DNA of 64,000 nucleotides from Pseudomonas reidholzensis (lineage in GTDB: Bacteria > Pseudomonadota > Gammaproteobacteria > Pseudomonadales > Pseudomonadaceae), in assembly GCF_900536025.1 (NCBI RefSeq), contig NZ_UNOZ01000003.1, positions 124,001-188,000 of the forward strand, written 5' to 3'. Position 1 is the first letter of the stretch, and each line of letters begins with the position of its first letter. The notes beneath the pieces are model-generated. The model did no database searches and was not told the DNA's origin. It was given only the letters and a program-made list of their open reading frames with translations. This document shows, one piece after another, positions 28,759 to 38,139 of this stretch. The translations under genes were made by a program, and so were the position numbers.

Positions 28759-29775
28759 TCAGAGCTTGATCTTGGCTTCGTGCGCTTGCTGGTCAGCATG
28801 GTAGGACGAACGCACCAGCGGGCCGGATGCGACGTTCTTGAAGCCCATCTTGTAGCCTTCTTCGGCGAACCAGGCAAAGGTGTCCGGGTGGACGAAGCGC
28901 TGCACCGGCAAGTGGCTACGCGACGGCTGCAGGTACTGGCCGAGGGTAAGCATGTCGATGTTGTGCTCGCGCATGCGATGCATCACTTCGATGACTTCCT
29001 CGTCGGTCTCGCCCAGGCCGAGCATCAGGCCGGACTTGGTCGGTACGTGCGGGACCATCTGCTTGAACTTCTCGAGCAGGTCCAGCGACCAGTCGTAGTC
29101 CGAGCCCGGACGCGCAGCCTTGTACAGGCGCGGCACGGTTTCCAGGTTGTGGTTGAACACATCTGGCGGCTCTTGGGCGGTGATCGCCAGGGCCACGTCC
29201 ATCCGGCCGCGGTAGTCCGGCACCAGGGTTTCCAGCTGCACGCCCGGGGACAGCTTGCGGATCTCGCGCAGGCAGTCGGCGAAGTGCTGGGCACCGCCGT
29301 CGCGCAGGTCGTCGCGGTCCACCGAGGTGATCACCACGTACTTCAGGCGCAGGTCGGCGATGGCCACGGCCAGGTTGTGCGGTTCGTCGGCATCCAGCGC
29401 CTTCGGCCGGCCGTGGCCGACGTCGCAGAACGGGCAGCGACGGGTACAGATGTCGCCCATGATCATGAAGGTCGCGGTACCGCCAGAGAAGCACTCGCCC
29501 AGGTTCGGGCAGGAGGCTTCTTCACACACGCTGTGCAGCTTGTGCTTGCGCAGCAGTTGCTTGATGCGGTCGACTTCCGGCGAAACCGGGATGCGCACGC
29601 GGATCCAGTCAGGCTTCTTCGGCAGTTCGTCGGTGGGGATGATCTTGACCGGGATGCGCGCGACCTTGTCGGCGCCACGCAGTTTCACGCCAGCTTCCAC
29701 CTTCTTCGGCGCGGGGCGCGGGGTGACATCCTGGCTCGGTATCAGGTTCGGCACGGCTTCTTGCACAATTGTCAT
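28759..29775 (-). CDS. lipA: lipoyl synthase
   Basis: A 338-aa radical SAM enzyme inserting two sulfurs into octanoyl groups. The radical-SAM cluster motif is CTRRCPFC; the auxiliary cluster cysteines are in [12 protein letters not shown]. The end of the protein carries the conserved SSYHADQ serine ligand region. The N-terminal about 45 residues are variable. It lies 2 bp downstream of lipB on the same strand, so octanoyl transfer and sulfur insertion are co-expressed. A strong terminator follows, marking the end of the minus-strand cluster that begins upstream at proA. Confidence 0.97.
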   Translation of the reverse strand: MTIVQEAVPNLIPSQDVTPRPAPKKVEAGVKLRGADKVARIPVKIIPTDELPKKPDWIRVRIPVSPEVDRIKQLLRKHKLHSVCEEASCPNLGECFSGGTATFMIMGDICTRRCPFCDVGHGRPKALDADEPHNLAVAIADLRLKYVVITSVDRDDLRDGGAQHFADCLREIRKLSPGVQLETLVPDYRGRMDVALAITAQEPPDVFNHNLETVPRLYKAARPGSDYDWSLDLLEKFKQMVPHVPTKSGLMLGLGETDEEVIEVMHRMREHNIDMLTLGQYLQPSRSHLPVQRFVHPDTFAWFAEEGYKMGFKNVASGPLVRSSYHADQQAHEAKIKL

Positions 29776-29777
29776 AT

Positions 29778-30425
29778 TCAGTCGATTCCGCCCATGAGGG
29801 TCGTCTGCTCAGCGTAGGCGAGGTGCTTGACCAGCTGTCCGCGCAGCCTTGTCCTGACCTCGGAGAGTTCGATCGGACCTGCCTGATCGCGCAGCTGGGT
29901 CATTGCCAGCCCCGCATATCCGCAGGGATTGATTCGGCGGAATGGCGCGAGGTCCATGTCCACGTTCAGGGCAAGGCCGTGGAACGAACGACCGTTGCGG
30001 ATTCGCAGGCCGAGCGAGGCGATTTTCGCCCCGTCGACGTAAACACCCGGCGCATCGGGCTTGGCCGCGGCCTCGACATCATAACTGGCGAGCAGATCGA
30101 TCAGGCTGTGCTCGATCCGGCTGACCAGTTCACGCACGCCAAAACCCAGCCGGCGCACGTCGAGCAACAGGTAAGCCACCAACTGGCCGGGGCCATGGTA
30201 GGTCACCTGGCCGCCGCGGTCGGTCTGCACCACCGGGATGTCGCCCGGTACCAGCAGGTGCTCGGCCTTGCCGGCCTGGCCCTGGGTGAAGACCGCGGGG
30301 TGTTCGACCAGCCAGATTTCATCCTGGCTGTCCGGGCCACGCTGCTCGGTAAAACGTCGCATGGCTTCCAGCACCGGTTCATAGGGCTGCAGGCCAAGCT
30401 CGCGAACACCGAGGCATGCGGGCAT
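29778..30425 (-). CDS. lipB: octanoyl-[acyl-carrier-protein]-protein octanoyltransferase
   Basis: A 215-aa LipB. Conserved segments include [39 protein letters not shown] with the catalytic Lys, and [13 protein letters not shown] with the catalytic Cys. It moves octanoate from ACP to lipoyl domains, the step before LipA. Its ATG overlaps the last base of the ybeD stop (shared base 30425), and its stop lies 2 bp from lipA, so ybeD-lipB-lipA are translationally coupled. Length is normal. Confidence 0.97.
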   Translation of the reverse strand: MPACLGVRELGLQPYEPVLEAMRRFTEQRGPDSQDEIWLVEHPAVFTQGQAGKAEHLLVPGDIPVVQTDRGGQVTYHGPGQLVAYLLLDVRRLGFGVRELVSRIEHSLIDLLASYDVEAAAKPDAPGVYVDGAKIASLGLRIRNGRSFHGLALNVDMDLAPFRRINPCGYAGLAMTQLRDQAGPIELSEVRTRLRGQLVKHLAYAEQTTLMGGID

Positions 30426-30700
30426 CAGAGCACCATTTTCACGATGCCGGTAGCGCGCAGGGCGCTATTGATATCGTGCAGCTGGTCCTCGCTGGTGGCA
30501 ACGATGTGCAGTTGCACCGTGGTGTACTTGCCTTCCTTGCTCTGACGCTCGGCCAAGGTGTTCATGTCGACCTCGGCGTGCTTCTTGAGAATCTCGATCA
30601 CCGTGTCACGGAAATTGACCACGGTGTCGCCGATCACCTTGATCGGATAATCGGCGCAGGGGAATTCGATCTTGTGCGACTTGACGTCAGCTTCGCTCAT
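30425..30700 (-). CDS. ybeD: YbeD/DUF493 family protein
   Basis: A 91-aa ACT-like-fold protein of the DUF493 (YbeD) family: [20 protein letters not shown], then [17 protein letters not shown] are typical. It is found between dacA and lipB across gammaproteobacteria. A small-molecule-binding or regulatory role in lipoate metabolism has been suggested from this context but is not shown by the sequence. It is separated from dacA by 75 bp containing a stable hairpin, and it overlaps lipB by one base. Confidence 0.93.
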   Translation of the reverse strand: MSEADVKSHKIEFPCADYPIKVIGDTVVNFRDTVIEILKKHAEVDMNTLAERQSKEGKYTTVQLHIVATSEDQLHDINSALRATGIVKMVL

Positions 30701-30733
30701 GCGGAAACGGCCTCGTAAGCCGTGGCAACAACA

Positions 30734-30761
30734 ACGCTCCCGCGTGAATGAGCGGGAGCGT
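30734..30761 (-). terminator. hairpin between dacA and ybeD
   Basis: A perfect 10-bp stem ACGCTCCCGC/GCGGGAGCGT with an 8-nt loop, followed on the minus strand by TTGTTGTTG. It is a weak or partial terminator that may lower ybeD-lipB-lipA expression relative to dacA. Confidence 0.5.
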
Positions 30762-30775
30762 GGCAGGTCACGTTA

Positions 30776-31936
30776 TCAGTTGAACAACCCGTAGAAGAAT
30801 AGACGAATGCTATCCCACATACGGCCGAAGAAACCAGCTTCCTCGACACCGTCGAGGGCGATCAGGTCAGCGCTGTGGACCACTTTCTCGTCCAGTTTGA
30901 CTTCGACTTTACCGATCACGTCACCTTTGGCGATGGGCGCGGTCAGCTGCGGGTTCATGGTCATCGAAGCGACCAGGCGCTTCAACTGGCCTTTGGGCAG
31001 GGTCATGGTCAAATCGTTGGCTAGGCCAGCCTTGACCTGGTTGGTGGCGCCCTTCCAGACCGGGGCCTGAGCCAGCTCGGTGCCCTTCTGGTAGAAGGTC
31101 TGGGTTTCGAAGAAGCGGAAACCGTAGGTCAGCAGCTTCTGCGTTTCGGCGGCACGCGACTGTTCGCTGTTGGTGCCGAACACCACGGCGATCAGGCGCT
31201 GGCCGTCACGTACGGCGGAGGCGACCATGCAGTAGCCGGCTTCGTCGGTGTGGCCGGTCTTCAGGCCGTCGACGGTCTTGTCACGCCACAGCAGCAGGTT
31301 GCGGTTGGGCTGCTTGATGTTGTTCCAGTAGAACTCTTTCTGCGAGTAGATGGCGTAGTGCGCCGGGTCTTCGTCGATGATCGCACGGGCCAGCAGGGCC
31401 ATGTCGTGCGCGGACGAGTAGTGCTCCGGGTTCGGCAGGCCAGTCGGGTTCATGAAGTGACTGTTGCTCATGCCCAGGTCGGCAGCGGTCTTGTTCATCA
31501 TGTCGGCAAAGGCATCTTCGCTGCCGGCGATGTGCTCGGACAGGGCGACCGAGGCATCGTTGCCCGACTGGATGATGATGCCGTGCAGCAGGTCGCTGAC
31601 GGTGACCTGGCTGCCGACCTTGATGAACATCCGCGAACCGCCGGTGCGCCAGGCGTTTTCGCTGACGGTGACCGGGTCGTTTTCGCCGATCTGGCCACGA
31701 CGGATGTCGAGGGTGGCGATGTAGGCGGTCATCAGCTTGGTCAGGCTGGCTGGCGGCAGTCGCTCGTCACCGTTGTTCTCGACCAGCACGTTGCCGCTGG
31801 ACGCGTCCATGAGTACGTAGGACTTGGCTGCCAACTGCGGTGGCGATGGCATCATCTGCTCCGCTGCAAAGGCAGCAGGCGTGATCATCAGCAGTACGGG
31901 CAGGCAAAGTCGTTTGGCAAGGTTGGTGATGTTCAT
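30776..31936 (-). CDS. dacA: D-alanyl-D-alanine carboxypeptidase (PBP5/6 type)
   Basis: A 386-aa class C low-molecular-weight PBP. It has a signal peptide (to about residue 24) and catalytic motifs PASLTKLM (SxxK), SGN in IIQSGNDASV, and KTG in DGLKTGHTDEAGYC. A C-terminal PBP5-type beta domain follows (about 285-370), and the end is an amphipathic membrane anchor (FGRMWDSIRLFFYGLFN). The enzyme removes terminal D-Ala from pentapeptides in the periplasm. It is downstream of rlpA in the cluster, but a terminator at 32053-32076 separates them, so it probably has its own promoter. Confidence 0.96.
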   Translation of the reverse strand: MNITNLAKRLCLPVLLMITPAAFAAEQMMPSPPQLAAKSYVLMDASSGNVLVENNGDERLPPASLTKLMTAYIATLDIRRGQIGENDPVTVSENAWRTGGSRMFIKVGSQVTVSDLLHGIIIQSGNDASVALSEHIAGSEDAFADMMNKTAADLGMSNSHFMNPTGLPNPEHYSSAHDMALLARAIIDEDPAHYAIYSQKEFYWNNIKQPNRNLLLWRDKTVDGLKTGHTDEAGYCMVASAVRDGQRLIAVVFGTNSEQSRAAETQKLLTYGFRFFETQTFYQKGTELAQAPVWKGATNQVKAGLANDLTMTLPKGQLKRLVASMTMNPQLTAPIAKGDVIGKVEVKLDEKVVHSADLIALDGVEEAGFFGRMWDSIRLFFYGLFN

Positions 31937-32052
31937 CCGTCTCTCGAAAATCGCTAATGGTCTGATGTTCCGTGGGCAAAGCCCAACGCCCAGTCAGTCT
32001 AGTTATGTGAGCTGCTGTGCAGCTCCGGGCCAAGCCCAGGGGCCTGGCGAGC

Positions 32053-32076
32053 AAAAACGGCCATTGTACATGGCCG
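32053..32076 (-). terminator. Rho-independent terminator after rlpA
   Basis: A perfect 7-bp stem CGGCCAT/ATGGCCG with a 5-nt loop, followed on the minus strand by five T residues, about 40 bp after the rlpA stop. It ends the proA-to-rlpA transcript. Confidence 0.82.
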
Positions 32077-32114
32077 GGCCTGGCAATTCATGACAAACCC
32101 GACAGTTACGTCGA

Positions 32115-33116
32115 TCAGTCCGTGACCAGTTTGGCCTGGCCCAGGTTGGCCATGCGCACGCTGTCCTGGGTCTGCTGCACTTCGCCCTGGCTGTTCATCG
32201 GCCCCAGGCGCACACGGTGCAGGGTCTGCTGGTTACGCACGATCGAGCTGATGAACACCGGCGCGCTGACCATGGTGCTGAGCTTGGAGCGCAGCAGTTC
32301 GGCCGCATCCGGGTTGGCGAAGGCGCCGACCTGGAGGAACATCCCGCCACTGTTGCTCGCCACACTGTTGCTGGCGATCTGCACCGGCACCACCGCCGCG
32401 GCATGCTGCTGCGCCGGCGGCGTCCACTGCTCGACCTTGCCGGTGCTGGCTGGCAGGCTCTGGGTCTGGGCCACCTGGGGCTCCTTGAGCACCAGCGGCG
32501 GCTGCTGGCCACGCTGGGCCCACCACTGCTGCGGATCGATACCCTCGACACGCACGTGGGCGGTGCCGGTTTCGGCATAGCCGAGCTTCTTCGCCGCCGC
32601 GTAGGACAGGTCGATGATGCGGTCCGAATAGAACGGGCCGCGGTCGTTGACCCGCAGTACCACGCTACGGCCGTTGGCCAGGTTGGTCACCCGCACATAG
32701 GCCGGCAGCGGCAAGGTCTTGTGCGCCGCGCTCATGCCGTACAGGTCGTAGAGCTCGCCGTTGGCGGTGTTCTGGCCATGGAACTTGGTGCCGTACCAGG
32801 AGGCAGTGCCCTCGGCGCGGTAGTTGCGCGAGTCCTGGATCGGGTAGTAGGTCTTGCCCAGCACCGTGTACGGGTTGGCCTTGTAGTTGCCGGTGTGCAC
32901 GGTCGGCGTGGCGTCGGGGATCTTGTTGACGTCGACGTCCCACCAGGGCGCGCCGTCCTTGTGTGCACGGTTGATGTCCAGGCCCGGCTGCGCGCGGACG
33001 ACGCTGCCGCCTTGGGGGGTCGAGGTCGGCCGGCTCGACGAGCAACTGGCCAGGGCCAGGCCGAGCGCAACGCAGGTCAGCAGCTTGAAGGTAGGGATGG
33101 AAAACGATACGCGCAT
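32115..33116 (-). CDS. rlpA: septal ring lytic transglycosylase RlpA
   Basis: A 333-aa outer-membrane lipoprotein (lipobox LASC, Cys25). It has a double-psi beta-barrel domain (about 100-195) containing GTASWYGTKFHGQNTANGELYD, the catalytic Asp in LRVNDRGPFYSDRIIDLS and the conserved His. A Gln/Pro-rich linker leads to a C-terminal SPOR domain (about 255-330, FLQVGAFANPDAAELL), which binds denuded septal glycan strands. In P. aeruginosa RlpA cuts such strands during daughter-cell separation. The ATG overlaps the mltB stop codon by one base (TAATG), so it is coupled to mltB. Confidence 0.96.
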   Translation of the reverse strand: MRVSFSIPTFKLLTCVALGLALASCSSSRPTSTPQGGSVVRAQPGLDINRAHKDGAPWWDVDVNKIPDATPTVHTGNYKANPYTVLGKTYYPIQDSRNYRAEGTASWYGTKFHGQNTANGELYDLYGMSAAHKTLPLPAYVRVTNLANGRSVVLRVNDRGPFYSDRIIDLSYAAAKKLGYAETGTAHVRVEGIDPQQWWAQRGQQPPLVLKEPQVAQTQSLPASTGKVEQWTPPAQQHAAAVVPVQIASNSVASNSGGMFLQVGAFANPDAAELLRSKLSTMVSAPVFISSIVRNQQTLHRVRLGPMNSQGEVQQTQDSVRMANLGQAKLVTD

Positions 33117-34126
33117 TACTTGACGCCCCGTGCAATAACCAGCTGTTCCGAGAGCTGATGCACCGCCATGGCGTACATCACGCTGCGGTTGTATCGCGTG
33201 ATCGCGTAGAAGTTCTTCAGGCCCATCCAGTATTCCGGACCGTTAGCGCCCTCCAGCTTGAAGGCGGTAACCGGCAGATCATCGCGCAGCGCATCATGAC
33301 TTGACCACCCCAGGGCTCGCAACTCCCCGACCGTCTTGACCGGTTCGATGCCGGTGGTCAGGCCTTCATCGGCGCGCTCGCCACGCACCTGGGCGCGGCT
33401 AACCACGCCTTGGCCGGCGACCCAGCCATGGCGCTTGAAGTAGCTGGCAACGCTGCCGATGGCGTCGTCCGGGTTGTTCCAGATATTGATGTGGCCGTCG
33501 CCGTCGAAGTCCACGGCGTAGTTGCGAAAACTGCTCGGCATGAACTGCGGCAGGCCCATGGCCCCGGCGTAGGAGCCTTTGAGGGTCAGCGGGTCGAGCT
33601 GCTCTTCACGCGCCAGCAGGAGGAACTCGCGCAGCTCCTTGCGGAAGAATTCAGCACGCGGCGGGTAGTCGAAGCCCAAGGTCGACAAGGCGTCGATGAC
33701 CCGATAATTGCCGGTGTTGCGACCAAAGAAGGTCTCCACGCCGATGATCGACACGATCACCTGGGCCGGCACGCCGTATTCCTGCTCGGCGCGCGCCAGC
33801 ACGGCCTCGTGCTGACGCCAGAAGTCGACGCCACGGGCAATCCGCGCATCGGTGATGAACATCGGCCGGTAGTCCTTCCACGGCTTGACCCGCTCGGCGG
33901 GCCGCGAAATCGCGTCGAGGATCGGCTGCTTGCGCTGCACCTCACGGAACACGCCCATCAGCTGCTCACCGGCAAAGCCGTAGTCACGGGTCATCTCGCC
34001 GACGAACTCGGCCACCTGGGGCGAACCGTCGTAATCGCCGGCATTGGCTTGCTGGACAGCGCCGAACAGACCCATGGCGCCCATCCAGGGCGCCAGACGG
34101 GCAGCCCAGGTACGCACTGCTTGCAT
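33116..34126 (-). CDS. mltB: lytic murein transglycosylase B
   Basis: A 336-aa GH103 lytic transglycosylase with an N-terminal signal-like segment ending ANA near residue 29. The catalytic Glu lies in VSIIGVETFFGRNTGNY; GAMGLPQFMPSSFRNYAVDFDGDGHINIW is the other family signature. There is no PG-binding domain and no clear lipobox, unlike the paralogue at 26298, so it is a soluble MltB-type periplasmic enzyme. I chose the ATG at 34124-34126, preceded by AAGGTG about 9 nt upstream and 17 bp after the rodA stop; an in-frame GTG 12 nt upstream is possible. Confidence 0.94.
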   Translation of the reverse strand: MQAVRTWAARLAPWMGAMGLFGAVQQANAGDYDGSPQVAEFVGEMTRDYGFAGEQLMGVFREVQRKQPILDAISRPAERVKPWKDYRPMFITDARIARGVDFWRQHEAVLARAEQEYGVPAQVIVSIIGVETFFGRNTGNYRVIDALSTLGFDYPPRAEFFRKELREFLLLAREEQLDPLTLKGSYAGAMGLPQFMPSSFRNYAVDFDGDGHINIWNNPDDAIGSVASYFKRHGWVAGQGVVSRAQVRGERADEGLTTGIEPVKTVGELRALGWSSHDALRDDLPVTAFKLEGANGPEYWMGLKNFYAITRYNRSVMYAMAVHQLSEQLVIARGVK

Positions 34127-34143
34127 GAAATTGTTCACCTTAT

Positions 34144-35289
34144 TCAAACCTGTGCGATCCATTTGCGGTGGGTGTGGATCGACATCAGAACGCCAAACGC
34201 TGACAGCAGCGTCACCAACGAAGTTCCGCCATAGCTGATGAAGGGCAGCGGCACGCCCACCACGGGAAGCAAGCCGCTGACCATACCGATATTGACGAAC
34301 ACGTATACAAAGAAAGTCATCGTCAGGCTGCCCGCGAGCAGCTTGCCGAACAGGGTCTGGGCCTGGGCGGTAATCACCAGCCCGCGGCCGATCAGCAGCA
34401 GGTAGACGATCAGCAACAGGCAGATGCCGACCAGGCCGAACTCCTCGCCGAGCACCGCGATGATGAAGTCGGTGTGGCTTTCCGGGAGGAAGTCCAGGTG
34501 CGACTGGGTACCCAGCAGCCAGCCCTTGCCGAACACCCCGCCGGAGCCGATCGCGGCCTTGGACTGGATGATGTTCCAGCCGGTGCCGAGCGGGTCGCTT
34601 TCCGGGTCGAGGAAGGTCAGCACGCGCTGCTTCTGGTAGTCGTGCATCACAAAGAACCACATCGCCACCGCCACCGGTACCGCGGCCGTCAGCACGCTGA
34701 TGATCCAGCGCCACTTCAGGCCACCCATGAACAACACGAAGGCGCCCCCGGCGAGGATCAGCAGCGCGGTACCCAGGTCGGGCTGGCGGACGATGAGGAT
34801 GAACGGCAGGCCGATCAGCACCAGGCTGATTGCCACGTGCTTGAGATCAGGCGGCAGGGTGCGCTTGGACAGGTACCAGGCGAGGGTCGCCGGCATGATG
34901 ATCTTCATGAATTCCGAAGGCTGGAAGCGGATCACCCCGGGGATGTTGATCCAGCGGGTCGCACCCATGGCGTTGTGGCCCATGACATCCACGACCACCA
35001 GCAACAGCACGCCGGCGACATACGCCAGCGGCACCCAGCGGGCCATGAAACGTGGCTCGAGCTGGGCAATGATGAACATCGACACCAGGCCGATGCCGAA
35101 CGAGGTGGCCTGCTTCATCAGCAGGTCCCAGTTCTTGCCGCTGGCCGAATACAGCACGAACAGGCTGCCGGCGGCCAAGGTCAGGAGGATGATCAGCAAC
35201 GGGCCGTCGACGTGGATGCGCTGAAGAAAACTCGCGCGCCGACGCATGACGTCCTCGCTGGAGAGCATGCGGTCAAAATTGTTCATCAT
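34144..35289 (-). CDS. rodA: peptidoglycan glycosyltransferase RodA
   Basis: A 381-aa SEDS-family polytopic membrane protein with about ten helices. Conserved SEDS stretches are present: WINIPGVIRFQPSEFMKI (with the catalytic-loop region), RQPDLGTALLILAGG, PESHTDFIIAVLGEEFG and GVPLPFISYGGTSL. RodA polymerises glycan strands with PBP2 in the elongasome. It overlaps mrdA by 4 bp (ATGATGA), so I chose the start at 35289. A second in-frame ATG at 35247 with GAGG 5 nt upstream gives a 367-residue form and may be the one used. Confidence 0.95.
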   Translation of the reverse strand: MMNNFDRMLSSEDVMRRRASFLQRIHVDGPLLIILLTLAAGSLFVLYSASGKNWDLLMKQATSFGIGLVSMFIIAQLEPRFMARWVPLAYVAGVLLLVVVDVMGHNAMGATRWINIPGVIRFQPSEFMKIIMPATLAWYLSKRTLPPDLKHVAISLVLIGLPFILIVRQPDLGTALLILAGGAFVLFMGGLKWRWIISVLTAAVPVAVAMWFFVMHDYQKQRVLTFLDPESDPLGTGWNIIQSKAAIGSGGVFGKGWLLGTQSHLDFLPESHTDFIIAVLGEEFGLVGICLLLIVYLLLIGRGLVITAQAQTLFGKLLAGSLTMTFFVYVFVNIGMVSGLLPVVGVPLPFISYGGTSLVTLLSAFGVLMSIHTHRKWIAQV

Positions 35290-37175
35290 TGGGCCTGCTC
35301 CTGAGCGAGGGTGGCGGGCGCGAACTCGGTCTTCAGGTGGCCGCTCTCGTCGAGCAGCCAGGCGTCCATCACCTGGCGCATCACCGGCGCGGCAACGCGG
35401 CCACCGGCCTCGCCGTTCTCGATCATCACCGATACCACGATCTTGGGGTCCTCTGCAGGGGCGAAGCCCACGAACAAGGCGTGGTCGCGGTGGCGCTCCT
35501 GGACTTTGTTGCGGTCGTACTTCTCGCCCTGCTTGATCGCCACCACCTGGGCGGTACCACTCTTGCCGGCGATCCGGTACTGGGCACCGGCGGCGGCGGC
35601 ACGGGCAGTGCCGCGGGCGTTGTGCATCACCTGTTCCATGCCGTGGGTGACGCGAGTCCAGTCGGCCTTGTCACGCAGGATGATGTCGTCGATGGGGTTT
35701 TCATCCACAGGCGGCTGGCCCTCGATGGTCTTGGCCAGGTGCGGGCGGAACCACTTGCCCTTGCTGGCGATCAGCGCGGTGGCCTGGGCCATCTGCAACG
35801 GCGTGGTCTGCATGTAGCCCTGGCCGATGCCGAGGATCAGCGTCTCGCCCGGGAACCACGCCTGGCGGCGGGTGGCGCGTTTCCATTCGCGGGTCGGCAT
35901 GAGCCCGGAAGACTCCTCGAACATGTCCAGGGAGACCTTCTGGCCGAGGCCGAACTTGTTCATGTAGTTCGACAGCCGATCGATGCCCATCTTGTGCGCA
36001 AGGTCGTAGAAGTAGGTGTCGTTGGAGCGCATGATCGCCAGGTCGAGGTCGACCCAGCCATCGCCGCTGCGGTTCCAGTTACGGTACTTGTGGTCGTAGT
36101 TGGGCAGCTGGTAGTAGCCCGGGTCGAACACCCGGCTGCTGGCCGTGACCACACCGGCATCGAGCCCCGCGATGGCCACCGCCGGCTTGATCGTCGAGCC
36201 CGGCGGATACAGCCCGCGCAGCACGCGGTTGAACAGCGGCCGGTCGATCGAGTCACGCAGCTCGGCATAGGCCTTGAAGCCGATGCCGGTGACGAACAGG
36301 TTGGGGTCGAAGCTCGGCTGGCTGACCATCGCCAGCACCTCGCCGGAACGCGGATCGAGCGCCACCACCGCACCACGGCGGCCGCCGAGGGCCAGTTCGG
36401 CGGCTTCCTGGAGCTTGATATCCAGGCTCAGGACGATGTCCTTGCCGGGGATCGGGTCGGTGCGCTTGAGCACGCGCAGCACCCGCCCGCGGGCGTTGGT
36501 CTCGACTTCTTCGTAACCGACCTGGCCGTGCAGGGCATCTTCATAGAAGCGCTCGACGCCGGTCTTGCCGATATGGTGCGTGCCGCTGTAGTTGACCGGA
36601 TCGAGGGTTTTCAGCTCTTTTTCGTTGATCCGTCCGACATAGCCGACCGAATGGGCGAAATGCGCGCCCTGCGGGTAGTGCCGCACCAACTGCGCGGCGA
36701 CTTCCACCCCCGGCAGGCGGAACTGGTTGACCGCGACGCGAGCGATCTGCTCTTCGCTGAGCTCGAAGAGGATCGGCACCGGCTCGAACGGCCGACGCCC
36801 CTGCTTCATGCGCTTCTCGAACAAGGCCCGGTCATCGTCGCTCAACTCCAGCACTTCGACGATGTTATCCAGCACTTCCTGCCATTTACCCGCGCGTTCA
36901 CGGGTCATGGTCAGGCTGAAGCTGGGCCGGTTGTCGGCGATGATCACCCCGTTACGGTCGAAGATCAGCCCGCGGGTCGGCGGGATCGGCTGCACGTGCA
37001 CCCGATTGTTCTCCGACAGCGTGGAGTGATAGTCGTACTGGATGATCTGCAGGTAGTACAGCCGAGCGATCAGCACGCACACCAACAGCATGATCGCCAC
37101 AGCGCCGACCACGACGCGGTTGCGCACCAGACGGGCGTCTTTCTCGTGGTCCTTGAGGCGAATCGGCTGCGACAT
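35286..37175 (-). CDS. mrdA: penicillin-binding protein 2 (elongation transpeptidase)
   Basis: A 629-aa class B PBP. One N-terminal membrane helix (about 20-45) is followed by the pedestal domain and a transpeptidase domain with the SxxK serine in YPPGSTIKPA, SxN in MRSNDTYFYDLA and KSGTAQV. PBP2 crosslinks lateral-wall glycan made by RodA. It lies 17 bp after rlmH and overlaps rodA by 4 bp. Length matches pseudomonad PBP2. The end is an Ala/Gln-rich tail (PATLAQEQAQ). Confidence 0.97.
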   Translation of the reverse strand: MSQPIRLKDHEKDARLVRNRVVVGAVAIMLLVCVLIARLYYLQIIQYDYHSTLSENNRVHVQPIPPTRGLIFDRNGVIIADNRPSFSLTMTRERAGKWQEVLDNIVEVLELSDDDRALFEKRMKQGRRPFEPVPILFELSEEQIARVAVNQFRLPGVEVAAQLVRHYPQGAHFAHSVGYVGRINEKELKTLDPVNYSGTHHIGKTGVERFYEDALHGQVGYEEVETNARGRVLRVLKRTDPIPGKDIVLSLDIKLQEAAELALGGRRGAVVALDPRSGEVLAMVSQPSFDPNLFVTGIGFKAYAELRDSIDRPLFNRVLRGLYPPGSTIKPAVAIAGLDAGVVTASSRVFDPGYYQLPNYDHKYRNWNRSGDGWVDLDLAIMRSNDTYFYDLAHKMGIDRLSNYMNKFGLGQKVSLDMFEESSGLMPTREWKRATRRQAWFPGETLILGIGQGYMQTTPLQMAQATALIASKGKWFRPHLAKTIEGQPPVDENPIDDIILRDKADWTRVTHGMEQVMHNARGTARAAAAGAQYRIAGKSGTAQVVAIKQGEKYDRNKVQERHRDHALFVGFAPAEDPKIVVSVMIENGEAGGRVAAPVMRQVMDAWLLDESGHLKTEFAPATLAQEQAQ

Positions 37176-37192
37176 CGGGAGGGCTTACAGGC

Positions 37193-37660
37193 TCATTTGT
37201 GGTAGGGATGCCCGGACAACACGGTCCAGGCGCGGTAGATCTGTTCGCCGATCAGTATCCTTACCAACGGGTGCGGCAGCGTCAGCGGCGACAGCGACCA
37301 GCGCTGTTCGCTCCGCGCGCACACCTCCGGCGCCAGGCCCTCCGGCCCACCCACCATCAAATTCACCGTCCGCGAATCCAACCGCCAGCGGTCCAGCTCG
37401 CCCGCCAACTGCTCGGTGCTCCACGGCTTGCCATGGACCTCGAGGGTGACAATGCGTTCACCGGGCTGCACCTTGGCCAGCATGGCCTCGCCCTCCTGAC
37501 GGATCAGGCGGGCCACGTCGGCATTCTTGCCACGGGTGTTCAGCGGGATTTCCACCAGCTCGAGCGACAGCTCCGAGGGGAGGCGCTTGGCATACTCATG
37601 CCAGCCTTCCTCGACCCACTTGGGCATGCGCGAGCCGACCGCGATCAATCGCAGACGCAC
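37193..37660 (-). CDS. rlmH: 23S rRNA (pseudouridine1915-N3)-methyltransferase RlmH
   Basis: A 155-aa SPOUT methyltransferase. The SAM-binding trefoil knot is visible as [13 protein letters not shown] and [23 protein letters not shown]; the N-terminus [32 protein letters not shown] sequence is typical. It methylates pseudouridine 1915 in helix 69 of 23S rRNA on assembled 70S ribosomes. It follows rsfS by 9 bp and precedes mrdA by 17 bp, the conserved rsfS-rlmH-mrdA-rodA order that links ribosome maturation with cell elongation. Confidence 0.96.
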   Translation of the reverse strand: MRLRLIAVGSRMPKWVEEGWHEYAKRLPSELSLELVEIPLNTRGKNADVARLIRQEGEAMLAKVQPGERIVTLEVHGKPWSTEQLAGELDRWRLDSRTVNLMVGGPEGLAPEVCARSEQRWSLSPLTLPHPLVRILIGEQIYRAWTVLSGHPYHK

Positions 37661-37669
37661 GGCGCTTCC

Positions 37670-38095
37670 TTATTGCTTGTTGCTGAGTTTGTCGAAGTAG
37701 TCGTTGGTGCCGCCTTCCGAGCTGTGGTGCTTGCCATCGGCGGCACGGCTCTGCTCGGCACCCATCCACAGACGCTCGAGGTCGTAGAACTGGCGCGCGG
37801 CGGCGGTCATCATGTGCACGATGACGTCGTTCAGGTCGAGCAGCACCCAGTCGCTTTCGCCTTTGCCTTCTTCGCCCAGCGGCATGACGCCCTTGGCTTT
37901 GACCAGCTCGCGGACCTTGTCCAGCATCGCGTTGATCTGGCGATTGGAGGTACCGGTGGCGATGATCATGTAGTCGGTCAGGCTGTGCTTGTCGCGCACG
38001 TCAATGACCTGGATATCCAGGGCCTTGACCTCTGCCAGCGCTTCCTTGGCCAGCTCGACCAGTTCTTCGGCAGTGATGTCGTTTTGCTTCTTCAT
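37670..38095 (-). CDS. rsfS: ribosomal silencing factor RsfS
   Basis: A 141-aa RsfS/Iojap protein. DIQVIDVRDKHSLTDYMIIATGTSNRQINA and WVLLDLNDVIVHMMTAAARQFYDLERLW are the two conserved blocks. RsfS binds uL14 on the 50S subunit and blocks joining with 30S under starvation. The C-terminal about 30 residues are a low-complexity extension (KHHSSEGGTNDYFDKLSNKQ). I chose the ATG at 38095 (MKKQNDITAEE), the conserved start; a longer frame begins at 38131. It is between nadD and rlmH. Confidence 0.94.
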   Translation of the reverse strand: MKKQNDITAEELVELAKEALAEVKALDIQVIDVRDKHSLTDYMIIATGTSNRQINAMLDKVRELVKAKGVMPLGEEGKGESDWVLLDLNDVIVHMMTAAARQFYDLERLWMGAEQSRAADGKHHSSEGGTNDYFDKLSNKQ

Positions 38096-38139
38096 AGGTA
38101 CTCGTTCAACTCGTGTAATGAGGCGCCCCAACGGCGCCG

